Shown in pieces: positions 23,926 to 35,300 of a DNA stretch of 64,000 nt. The notes under the pieces are model-generated. The model was not told the DNA's origin and searched no databases. It worked only from the letters and a program-made list of their open reading frames with translations. The position numbers were made by a program, and so were the translations under genes. Source of the DNA: Lingula anatina (Eukaryota > Brachiopoda > Lingulata > Lingulida > Lingulidae). How positions within the stretch are numbered: position 1 is the stretch's first letter; every line of letters begins with the position of its first letter. The stretch lies in NCBI RefSeq assembly GCF_001039355.2, contig NW_019773648.1, positions 62,001 to 126,000 on the forward strand, written 5' to 3'.

Positions 23926-26900
23926 CTAGGATGACTTGATCACCAGAGGGTTGTTAACACGAAATATCTGTGGTAGCATGTTGCTGAAGGCATGGAACAT
24001 GTCCTCTGATAGTTCCTGCAATAAAATATTCAAAGTTAATTGCTTAAAAAAAAAAAAAGACTTCACATTGCAGCGATGGTACTTTTGGTACATACTTACA
24101 TGCACTGCAAGGTTATGGCAAGGTAATGAATCTTCTTAATTTCTCTTCTGTGCAGACAGTTTATGCTAAAGGATTTGCAGGTTCAATGTTGGAAAATACT
24201 ACAGTACTGCTCAAGGGCAGAAGTGATATAAAACAAAATACTACCGAGTCACTAAAATTAACACCATAAAATCTTCAAACTGATGAAATCCAGTGTCTAA
24301 AATACTTACTTTGGGTACTAAGAACTGTATTGTCTTTGAACCAGAGTCTCCCCATGTGGCCATTTCCATCATGAAGCCTTTAACACATTTAAACACAAGC
24401 TCTGCTCTTTTCATACACCAGGGAATTGTCATTTCCTGAAACACACATTCATATTAGTCGAATTTGACAATGAATACTTAAAAAGCTACCCAAATAGAAT
24501 GGTTTAGATAATACACCTATTTTATTAAAAAATTAGAATCTATAACTGAATGATATGCATAAAAAGTCAGATAATTTAAAACATTCTATTATTTCCCATA
24601 TTTATCAGTTCATACCTTTTTTAAATTCAAGATAATGCTTAGATGTAATTAGCAACTGGCAAAATTGTTAATGGTGCATGTAGTTAGAGACAGTCACAAA
24701 TGGCAATTGGTTGTTCTATGCAGGCATAAACTTATTACATATTTACCTCTGACATTTCATGAGCCAGCAACAATGGGATGGTTAAAGTGGTCACATCATT
24801 TCTTGAGCAAACTTTTAATACGTTCCTTATGGCAAGGATCAAAGGGTGTCGCGATGAGATGTCTCCATTCTTTACTGAATCATCACTAACCAAGTGAAAC
24901 ACAACATGCACCTCAGACAAGTTGGAGTGCTTTGTGATATAAAAATCTCCATTTTGCATTCTTTTCAGTTTTTCTTCGCCCTATGTAGCAAATTTGACAA
25001 AACCGACAATGTGAATATGAGCTCAAGTACATCATTAAATTTAATTAAAATGCATTTTTATTCCACTTGTTAAATTATTTGCCATTTTGACTACCATTTT
25101 CTGAAATCCAATGACTAAATATTCAAATTGACCAATGAGCAAGGAATCAGTTAAATATTCACATATAATATCATATTTACCTGTGTTTCACTGGACCCAC
25201 TGCTTGAACTCTTCACACTTATACGGTCTCCATCTTCATTCAGTTTTCTCTCTGCTCGCCACTTATTTGCTTCTATTACACTTTCCTCTACATGCTGGAA
25301 CTGACTTTCAAGATCAGGAAAGTGAAAGTCTGTAGAATTTTCACAGATTCTGGCAAAGTCTGTGAAGGATATAAGAAATGAGGATTTTGTATTGTTGTTC
25401 TGCAAAAGTGATTAGTTAATCAAACTGCCTAACTTGTTATAAATTAACTGTTCACACAAAATATTTAATTTATAATTTATCAGAATGATACCTTGAGAGT
25501 TAAGAGATAGTGGAGGGGACTGCTTTCTACACTTATGACTGACATGGTTGACCCCCCCCCCACCCCCCAAGCTCCTATGCCCTAGGTATGTAATATACTT
25601 TCCAAATCTCTAATTAAGACACTGCCGACCAATGACACAGTGCACAAAATCATGGGGAGTTATCAGTAACTCAGACTAGCCTATTAAAAGAGAGGATGAT
25701 GACCCACACTTTAGTTGCATTAGTTGCCATAGAAATGTTTAAAATTAAAATTACTTAAAAATGAACACCACAAGCTCAGACAAAAAATACATTGCCAAAA
25801 TGAGAATTAGTGACCACGAGCTGGCGATAGAGAAAGGCAGGCACATGAAAATCACCCTGGAACAAAGAACCTGCACAAGCTGTAAAACGGAAATAGAGGA
25901 TGAGAAACATTTCTTCCTCACATGTAGTAAATACCAAATAGAGCGACAAAATATGCTCAGTTTCCTCCCAAACACTGTGAGACAAAATTATGAATTAGCA
26001 GGCAGTGATCAGAAACTATTCATCCTCCTCAACCCTCAAGATCAGAAATCACTAAAAGCATTATCACAGTATATACAGTTAGCAACACGATGAAGTAGCA
26101 CTTTCTCTTTTTATGTGAGCACAATATGGTAGATTCTGTAGTAGACTAGACAGCAAACAATGTTAAATTGTAACATTCAAAGCTGAATAAATTATTAAAT
26201 ATTAAATGTGCAGAACTGCTCCTAAAACAATGTGAATGCTGCAACAGCAAAATTTAATCATAAGCTTGGTAAATGTCTACTTGTGTACTATGCAAAAGGC
26301 TTATTTTATAATCATGACAACTAGAGACTAGAGAATAACATGTTTTTTACACGTTTTTATAAGTTACTTAACAAATGGTTGTGGTGTTTAATTAAGTGAC
26401 TAGGTAAGGTCTTTTTAAAACAACAAAACCAGCAAGCTTGAGACTCCCACTTAGGCTAGAAAGTGCAGAGAAAAAGGCTTAACCTGTTTTGCTCTTTCCC
26501 AACATGTAAATGTATTGCTGCAATAAAACAATGGGAATACATGTCATACATTACCTCTCTTGATGCCTGTGTAAAAGTTGAGCCTATTGTCTACCAGTAG
26601 AATCAGACCACACAGATTGTTTGAATACAGAGACATGGCAGTCTGAAGCCTCTGAGGCTGAGGTACAATAAGTCCACTGAAACAAACAAAAAACTGTCAG
26701 GATTAACCCTTACTCTTATTTTATAAAAAAGTTATCCAATTTTCTCTTGCAGTTCACAAATATTATAAGTTTAACTTTTAAATGTTAGGGTTGCTCACAA
26801 TAAGTTTTAAAGTCATAAAACTATTTTGTCAATAGCAGATTCTTTGTCACTAACAGAAAACTTAAAAAGCATCAAAACTCCAAGATATGAAGATAAACGT

Positions 26901-29900
26901 TCTAAAGAATGTAAAAGCCTATCAGTTCTTACCCTAAATTGCTGATTCTGTGCCTGCACAGGTCCAAAACATCAGCACAAAGCAAGCGTAAGTTATGCAT
27001 GGTTTTCAACTGAGCACCTGAGATAGATGGTGGAAAATTTCACCAAAATATATGCATACTGACATTAAACATTGTAAAATATTGCACACAAGTTAACATT
27101 GTAAATTATGAAATTACAATATTCTTTTTTCACTTATTGATAAATCTGAGAGAAATAGAGGTACACATACTAATAAGACAAAAATGCACAGTGAGACAAG
27201 GAACAAGGTCTCTAGGTGAACATGGACACAAAACCTGTTATATTACACACTCACATACACCTTCAATGTGGAGCTGAAGCTCCCTTATACAGTATAATTA
27301 AATCCAGCAATAATTCACCACATATATTTAGTTTCAAGTTAAGACATACTTCAGATAAAACTATTTACCCAAGTGAACTGTAAAACTCTCTTCCAGTCTT
27401 GGTTCTGGAGGCATGGGACCAACATCTGTCTGTGTGAGGCTGCTTCTGTCACTACTTGATCTGGACAAAGCTCGTACCTTTTGTCTAATAAAAATACATT
27501 TTTTACTATAATATCACATTTAACCATTATATACTGTAACATTTGGCGATCAACCATTGTATACTGCTGTGTTTGACTAACAATAAAGAGTGGATCCTAT
27601 ATGTTGTCTTCATTTCCAGTCATTCAGCTTCGAACACAAACAGGTGCCCAATGGTATAAAACATACAGCTTCATTTGTACAAGTTAGCAAGTGCAGAGCA
27701 AAGGTATGCAAACTACTCACTAGATATGTGTTGGTAACACAGTGTGATTTTCCCACAGCTTAATCATTGACAACTTATCTTAGCTACAGCAAATAACATA
27801 TTGGATATCTTTTCGCTATTATGGTTTTGACACAGGTCAGATCTAATGGTCTCAACTACAAAGTTTCAACATGTGAAGTCAAATAAAAAAAAAAAACATA
27901 GAAGCCAAGGTGTATATTTTATATCTTACACATATGCAGGTGTTCCCTCTAGTCTTTTTGAAGAGTCTTCATACACTTTCATGACCCACTCTCTGTATTC
28001 CCTTTTTTGTTGATTCTGCAGCTCTTTGAGTTCTTTGTTCCATTTCACTTCTAGTTCCTTAAAAACAAATGAGATGTTCTTATGATACGCATAATTACAA
28101 AACAATTTGTTGTTTTATTTGAGACCATTTTCCACTTTTGTCCATATTAATAAGGAGCAAAGGATTCCCATTACAATTGACACTATTTATATTTTCAAAG
28201 CATGTCAGCCATTTCTTTTTACTTCATTTTATTTTGCTCAATGTAACATTTTCTGCCTTAATGCACTTCTTCAAATTTCCGAGGAAGAAAATATACAAAT
28301 ATGACCATAAAGCACAGAGAATGCATATAAAAATTGTGAATCTACCTGACTTTTTTCAAAGTGCTTCTGCGCTAGAATATTGACATGCTCATCAGTGTGC
28401 AACCTCACATCTTGCAGAGCTTGTTCCATTTCTTTGCCATGCCTGCAAAAAGTTTATTTGATAAGAATATGCTAGCTGTTAAGAGCACAGGGTGCAATAC
28501 AATATACGTGAAAAGCCAGGGAGTGGCAGCATCATAATTTTTTTAAAGGGATGTAACAACTGTTTGTTTTAATCTGTCTGTATTGGTCAACATAATGATT
28601 TTCCCATACCTACCAATGGTTAATTAATCCATTCTGACATTCAAAGTTAGTACTAGGTTTTTTCCTAAAAAATTGCTTTTTGTTATAATCTCTTAAGAGA
28701 TTATTATGGAGGTATAGCCATCTAAGAAAGTCCATGACATTTGATGGCAAGCACAGATTCCAAAACAATTGGGATAACTGTTCTTTTGGTGGTTAAATGG
28801 GATTTAGTATATTAAATTTTATTTAGTATATTTCAGTTGTTTACAATGTATTCTTTTGAAATATGAATTTCATACGAACAGAGAGAGAGTTATAGCAGCT
28901 GCTATATTTTCACTATTTTGCCACTGTGCATTAATGAAGTTTAATGGTATCTTACTATGATGTATTCAGGTGTAACTTATACTTCATAAGATAGAAAACT
29001 GACGTCTTTATGTTATTTTCTACATTTGCTATGCTATGAACATTCAATAAACATATTTTTGCTTTCAACTGCACTTCAAAAATCTGATTGTGATTTTCTA
29101 TTTTGTATTTCTATTGTCAATCCTTACTTCTTCTCTGTGGTTTCCAATTCCCAATTTCGTGACCCAATGATCTCTTCCACAGCAATGGAGTACTGGTGCT
29201 CCAGATTGAACAGGGTTTCTAGGGCATCAGAGTGGATCAAGGCATGGTACACCTCAGAGAAGATCACTTCATCACTCGTCTCCTCAGGAGGTGAATACTG
29301 CTTGATTTCCTGAAACAAGGTTTGCAATTCATGTTAAAATTCTATCCCATTTGTAATCACCTTTGATCTTTTTTCTTGGATGTAAATGCCTATCACCAGC
29401 AAAGCTGTGCACCATTTCTATGCCACTAAAAAGTCATTTTACCGTAAGAAGCTAAAAAAATCTGCAATCAGTGTTTTAATGTACAGATGTTTCCTCCATT
29501 TCTAAAGGCTGGGACTCTATCAATGCCAGAAGATGGGTAAAACCTGAAAATACTGAAGAAAGCTGAAGGGAAATCAATGCTATGGTCTCAGATTAAGTTT
29601 TTACCACCGTCTTGAGAAATCTGAATATCTCCGATACTGAAGCTCACATTAAGCAACTGACCGACATTGCAGTTTCAACCCAAGACCTTTCACATGGTAA
29701 ATGTCCTGCATGGACTGGTCAAATGATCTATTGTCATACGGCCTTGAATAGTTTTCTATATTGTTGTTTAGATGATTCTTAATTTTATTCCATCATGTAC
29801 AGCATAATGTTTCCGTTATGGAACCAATACTGCAACTGGAAAGCAGATAACTTTTTTTTCGCATCACAGTGTATGTCAGAGGTTCCAAAATCGTGAATGT

Positions 29901-30826
29901 GGGAGGATAAATACCCTTTTTTCAACTAGTCATGCATGTTGCACCACAATGCATCTGTGTATTTATCATTTTTGACTTGGTGAATGTGATAATTATCTCT
30001 TCAAAGCTTTTATGTTTTTAGATAGTAATGGTATGTTGTTATGAAAATAATGGCATTATTAAAGAATATAACAATCTATTATTATTTGATTAAATCACAT
30101 AAAAAGTAAGTGGAATAAAATCTATGAAAAAATAATAATAACCTTCACCTTCTTGCTCACAACATTTCTGATATAGTTGGACTAGCTTGGAAATTGTGTA
30201 AAACATCCAATCTTGTCCATTCAATTTGACGCCCTGCAACTTGAATCCTTTAAAACCCAGATGATGTTTACCTTGGTATAAGCCTTTGTCCATTGCCTTG
30301 CAAGTTCTTCAACAGACACACTTCCACTTCTAAGTTTTTTGACAGCAGCTTCAGCAAATTCATCTTGCCACTTTTCAGTTTCCTCCGCCAAAAATTCTTT
30401 TAATTTTTTCAACAAATCTAAAAAAAGGACTGAAATGTAAACCTACTGAAAAAATTAATACATTTGTCATCAATGTCATTCCAACTTTTTAATGAGGTAA
30501 AAAATTATCTGCTTACACTAAAATACAATAAAGGAGTCAATGATACCACAAACATTACAGCATACAAAGTATTACAGCAGCCAGTTTTGCCAAAGCAATA
30601 ATTACCATTTTCTTGATAAATTTCCAATAACATTTCTAAAGCAAGTCCAACCCTAAGGACGCCTACCTGCTTCTACATAACAAGGTATGTTATGTGCTGC
30701 AATAAGTCTGCCAGCTAAGCTCTCAGCTGTGGTATCCAATGGAATTGGGATGGGTACTTTCAGGGTGCTCTTGGTACCCTGGTTACTGAAGGCAAATACA
30801 AAGTTTTTTTGAAGCACTTCACCCAT
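23926..30826 (-). CDS. FERRY3: FERRY endosomal RAB5 effector complex subunit 3 (C12orf4 homologue)
   Basis: Subunit of the five-part FERRY complex, which links early endosomes carrying RAB5 to mRNA and ribosomes (known for human C12orf4, DUF2362 family). Minus-strand coding exons, 5' to 3' by plus coordinates: 30826-30667, 30417-30272, 29309-29128, 28442-28346, 28057-27930, 27484-27369, 27017-26933, 26676-26555, 25359-25181, 24980-24747, 24435-24310 and 24015-23926 (stop TAG). All phases join, giving 554 residues, close to human (552). Diagnostic stretches recalled from the human protein include [39 protein letters not shown] and [20 protein letters not shown]. The middle third (exons 2-5) is highly charged and helical, consistent with coiled coil. 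Start chosen at the first ATG after a TTTTTAG acceptor. No catalytic motif was seen. Confidence 0.95.
25761..26093 (+). mobile_element. LINE (non-LTR retrotransposon) ORF C-terminal fragment in a FERRY3 intron
   Basis: An intact 110-residue frame lies antisense within the intron between FERRY3 exons 8 and 9 (25360-26554). It reads [10 protein letters not shown], then a zinc-knuckle pattern C-x2-C ... [10 protein letters not shown] (CCHC type) and KYQIER. This is the C-terminal region that follows reverse transcriptase in several animal LINE clades. The upstream reverse transcriptase domain is missing, so this is a 5'-truncated insertion. The frame is uninterrupted, suggesting fairly recent insertion. 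Clade not determined. Confidence 0.75.
28543..28900. mobile_element. TTAA-flanked MITE, copy 1 (intron of FERRY3)
   Basis: It shares CCCATAC-TACCAATGGTTAAT, ATTCAAAGTTAGT and AATCTCTTAAGAGATT with the reverse complement of 50522-50866. Its left end TTAAAGGGAT is the family terminus. The right boundary is approximate. Confidence 0.7.
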
Positions 30827-30837
30827 GATGTCTGTTA

Positions 30838-30870
30838 TTACCAGTTGACTGGAAACTTTTGGACGTTCAT
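30838..30870 (-). promoter_or_regulatory. Possible upstream open reading frame in FERRY3 5' leader
   Basis: The inferred first coding exon reaches 30878, where a minus-strand TTTTTAG acceptor sits. Between that point and the FERRY3 ATG (30826) is a 10-codon frame, MNVQKFPVNW, stopping 11 bases before the main ATG. If this leader splicing is right, the small frame could dampen translation. Confidence 0.35.
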
Positions 30871-31447
30871 TTTTTTAGCTAAAAATAAATGAAGAAAACA
30901 TAAAAACATACATTTACATTCCCCATAATCATAGCTAAAGCTGTTATCTTAAAAAACACTTATTTTGACATACAGCATTTTTGCATCCTTAATGAAGCAC
31001 ATTGTAGGATTTTCCCTTCTAAAAAAACTCATACTTAACATTTTTTCCCTAGAGTAAACAGTGTTTTTTCTCAAAATAACCATCCTTTAAAAATTAAAAA
31101 GTCCTTGATCCATGTACAAGCAATGAGCAATGGTTGTTCAAATTTCCCCATCCCTGCTAGTTCAAGTTGCCATCAAAAAGTTCTATGTCAAGATGATTGA
31201 CTATTTCAAGAGTAACTTATTCAGGAGATGTGAAATCTTTATTATTATTTTCTTAAATATTAGTTTACATGTATGTAATTTATCTGTTAAAATATGAGCT
31301 AAAGGAATTTAGTCTCCAGATAAGTTCAACAAAAAGTGTATATATATGCATGTACTTAGGGTGTGCTTAAGATCTTACACTTCGTCACTTTAACAGGAGT
31401 CAAATTTAGCTAGAACCCGGAAAATTATAAATAAATGATAAAATACA

Positions 31448-31707
31448 TGACAACCTGTTTTCATGATAGCAACTATAGCACTGTCCAAATTAACTATTTA
31501 ATTACATGTATTGTCTCTTTGTGCTCCACATTTCTTGCCTGTTTGGTATGAAGCACCACAAATTGGCAGGTTGCAAATATACAATTTCTACAGATATCAA
31601 CTTTAATTTCTGCTGCATTCTGGTACATGTGACCAAACTTTGATTATAAAAAATTAAGTGAACTTTGACAGTACTGTAGTTGCTATCATGAAAACATAAG
31701 TTGTCAC
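31448..31707. mobile_element. MITE with ~45 bp terminal inverted repeats, in FERRY3 leader intron
   Basis: Left end TGACAACCTGTTTTCATGAT continues as AGCAACTATAGCACTGTC. The right end reverse-complemented reads TGACAACTTATGTTTTCATG, then ATAGCAACTACAGTACTGTC. The ~260 bp element is non-coding and lies between the FERRY3 start codon and its likely promoter. Confidence 0.8.
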
Positions 31708-31938
31708 TTGCTTAGTATCTGTCCTACAAGTATTAAAGATAACAACCATTTAAGGCATTACTTTATTCTGGAAAGTAAAACTAAACCATAATTGAGGGGA
31801 TTCAGGAAGTGCAGGTTGTACAGTACTGTAGTAGAGCTGGATTTAATTAATGAAATACTACCTTCATAATTAATTCTGAACTAAACTAGTAGATACTACC
31901 TGTACATGTAATACCAACTACTTCTATATATATATTAC

Positions 31939-32311
31939 CTTCCAAACACACAAACAAGAAATACTCTGTTATGGTAAATGACTACGCACATGCGTATTAA
32001 AATAGTATTAAATACACCACAGACTGCAGTTCATAGCGAAAGGAAGTGAAGTGGGTTTCATGTTACAAAGTGGAGAAATATCATAAAAACCAATTTTATA
32101 TCATTTTAATACGACGTGATTTTAAATAAATGATTTAAGATATTCTATAGTCCTCATTCATAATACAACGAGAAATTTGTTTTCATATTATAAAAGTACC
32201 GTTGGGTCTAGGCTAGAATACGAGCACCTGCACCAGCTGACCGTCGTCTGGGGGTCATGCATTGCATTGTGGGACGATATTGAACAGAAATAGGTCAAAA
32301 CTAGACAAATA
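31939..32311. promoter_or_regulatory. Probable bidirectional promoter of FERRY3 (-) and the nuclear receptor (+)
   Basis: The FERRY3 5' exon probably ends with donor AAG|GTAATA (minus strand, at 31939) and the receptor ATG is at 32312, so the two genes start head to head within about 370 bases. The interval holds an NRF1-like ACGCACATGCGT (31984-31995) and GCATTGTGGGA (32264-32274), whose complement resembles a ZNF143/Staf core. Base composition is richer in CpG than the surroundings. Transcription start sites are not visible directly. Confidence 0.5.
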
Positions 32312-35300
32312 ATGGCTGAAGATCTAACTCGGTCATCGACGCAGCGGCAGGAGAAATCTGGTAAGCCATCAAAATGCGGTGTCGATTTTTTAAACGTGGA
32401 TAAATTAAGAACAGATGTATCTCTTGCGTTAGTTTATTTCCCGTTTTAACTCATTTCATGGTACTGTAAAGTACAATTTCCAGTTCGACTTTGACGTCTG
32501 TTTCCACGGCGTTATGGCCATGAGCTTTGTCTGAAATTAGGTCATGTACTTTCTACGTTAATTAACATGATTTATTTGGCAATATTTTGCTGTAGGTCAT
32601 CAAGACATATTCTTTATCATCACCAATGAATATTTTTTAATTAAAAAGCAAGTTTTACTGCGTTACAATATGAATACTTTTAGTATTTTGAGTGCATATA
32701 AAATTAGGTCACCACGACGAGGGAATTATTTGGGACAAAAGATTGAGGTGAAAAATCAGTGTCCGTCGCCCCACTTAGAAATGTTTACTTTCTCGTAATA
32801 ACGGGGAATAAAAACTTAAAAACGAAAAAGGGTAAAGGGAAATATTGCACTTAATGTTCCTGTAGTTATTACTTGGTCTTGACTCCCGTTGATCAATACC
32901 TTTACCAACATGAATATTTCAATATACCGTGACCTATTTTATTTCCAACCAGTACGGCAGCTGTGTGTAATGTTGAACTGTCAAATTTCACCTTGATTTC
33001 ACACTCTCTGACACTTCTTTTTAGATTTTTATTTTACTTCATGTTCCATGAAAGTACTCCAAATAAAGATTTTGAGAAAGCAGGATTACGTTGTGCTATG
33101 TCAAGGGGACGGTATAGTAAATGAATAATGCTTTAAATTTTTTGCCCGATGTGTTGCCAAAATGTGTTAAGTTATTTGGTTTACCTAAACTAAATGTATG
33201 AAGGTGGCTTTTAACTTTCAACTCCATTGCCTTGTCTAACAGTGATCATCACTATTTGAAATACTTTTGGCTGATGATCTTTAATTAAAGAGTTTATATT
33301 CATACAAAAAATGAATCAACTTCATACATATTTTTTCTTTAATCAAACAAATATTTACATAGTTTTTTAATGTTCTAGAGTTATTGTCCAACTCATTAGG
33401 TTAGCATAGTAATCATGCCTTTGCTTGCAAGTTTCAAACATTTTTAAGCATAAATCCACTTTTGAATAATACAACTGAATCAGATAATACTGTCAAGACG
33501 GCAAATCTGTCAAAATTAATCTACCATGATAAGATTCTAGATGAATATGTGAAAATTGTGTGAAACAATAGTAAGGGATTTTTTAACCACATTCCATGGG
33601 TATACATGATTCTTACTACTTTCCAAAAAATCTTATAAGTCAGTGAATTTTAGCAATTCTTGATTACACATGGGTAATATGTCATAATGTGGTATTTCAA
33701 GAAAGTGGTTTTCTGATATATCTTTTTTTTTTCTTTTTTTTTTGTTCTTATGCTGAGCAATACTTGTCATCAACAACAACTCATTGACAGGTGTCAATTT
33801 ATTCTAGAGATATGACTCTGAGATATTAACTTTTTTCTGTGAAAGGAGGTTGTTGGGAGTTTTGGTGTAAGAGTTGATTGGTTTGGATTTTGGTTGGATA
33901 TAGAAATTTTAATATTGCTCCTCTTACATACTAACTTAATTGTAAATTCAGACTTGCATACTATTTTTGTTGAAATTTTTTCAATCCCATGTCTGACAAC
34001 CAACTGAACCAAGGTAAAAACCAATGCATTCAAATTTTGCTTGTCTAAAGCCAAAAAAAAAAACAAAAAGGAAATGCCCCTTTTCCTATTTTTAAATCAA
34101 ATCTTGCTTAATTTGATGTTTAATATATGAAAATAAGCTAGTCTAGTCAATTAAATGTATTTTTTAGCTTCTGACAAAATTGTTAATTTTACTTGCAGCC
34201 AGAATAGTCCACTTGCCAAGGGTCATTGATCTGATGTCCAATTAGATATGTCTACCTTTAGCCAATTGGAAAAAAAAACTAGAGAAAGCTGATATGCATG
34301 GGCATATCAGAGTTGCATTTCATTTTCAAGATTAAGCACTCATACATTAGCCAAAGTAATCGTAGGATAAGTTAGTATTCTTGGCAATACAAATCTGGCA
34401 TATTAAAAATCTTCTTCCTGGATATCTCAAAACAGGCAATAAAAATAGGTCACATGGGGAAAGCATACATGTTCTTATCAGTGAACTGTATTACTAGAGT
34501 GGACAGAAATAGATGGCATAATAAAAACTGTTTCAGGTCATCTGCAGTGGGTAGATCATGCACAGGTATTCTAGGCTGATGCCAATGCTTTGCACCTGCC
34601 CTTACTAAAGACAGGAAACGGAACGTAAACGTAGTACCTTAATGGACCAATTTCTCAGTTTGGCTCCATTGACTTGATCCCAAATTTTGAGTATGCATTA
34701 TAACTTTTTTGGAGTAGATGTAATTATTTAAGATTGAGGTCAATGTTTAAAATGTTAACTAATTTTTTTTAAAGCTCTGGATCCTTGTTATGTTTCTGAG
34801 CAGTTAACTTATCCTATTTCTAAGGAATGGATCTGAATTAAGGTTCCATATAAATGGGCTGATAGAGGTCATTCATGTTCATGATAAGAGATGTAAAGAG
34901 TTATGTGGAACATAATTTTGCTGGAAAATGTAATTGTGTAAGGGTGTTTTTTTTTTCAGCTGAAACAGGCAATGCATATGGAGACTCAAAATTGTCATTG
35001 TTAACAACAATTATTTATATTTTGGTCCCCTGCCCTTGAAGGTAGTTTACTATGTTAAGTCCATGCATATTTTGACCCCCCCCCCCCCCCCAACATACAC
35101 AGTATACAAGACATATATTAAATGTAGGTCTACCTTGTTTCATAGGAAGGTCAGAATATTTAGATTGGCCCTTGGGATTCCAATATTTATATGATATTTT
35201 TGCCTGTGAAATGTCAGGTCTTGATAATTTTTAGTATTGATGATGATGATTTGGAAATTCATCGTTCATTGCAATTCTAGAACTGATTTAATATTACATT

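Noticed and set aside
25360-25399. Acceptor at 25399-25400 for FERRY3 exon 9
   Set aside because: It breaks phase with the preceding exon. The acceptor at 25360 restores phase and gives the conserved GIKRDFARIC junction.
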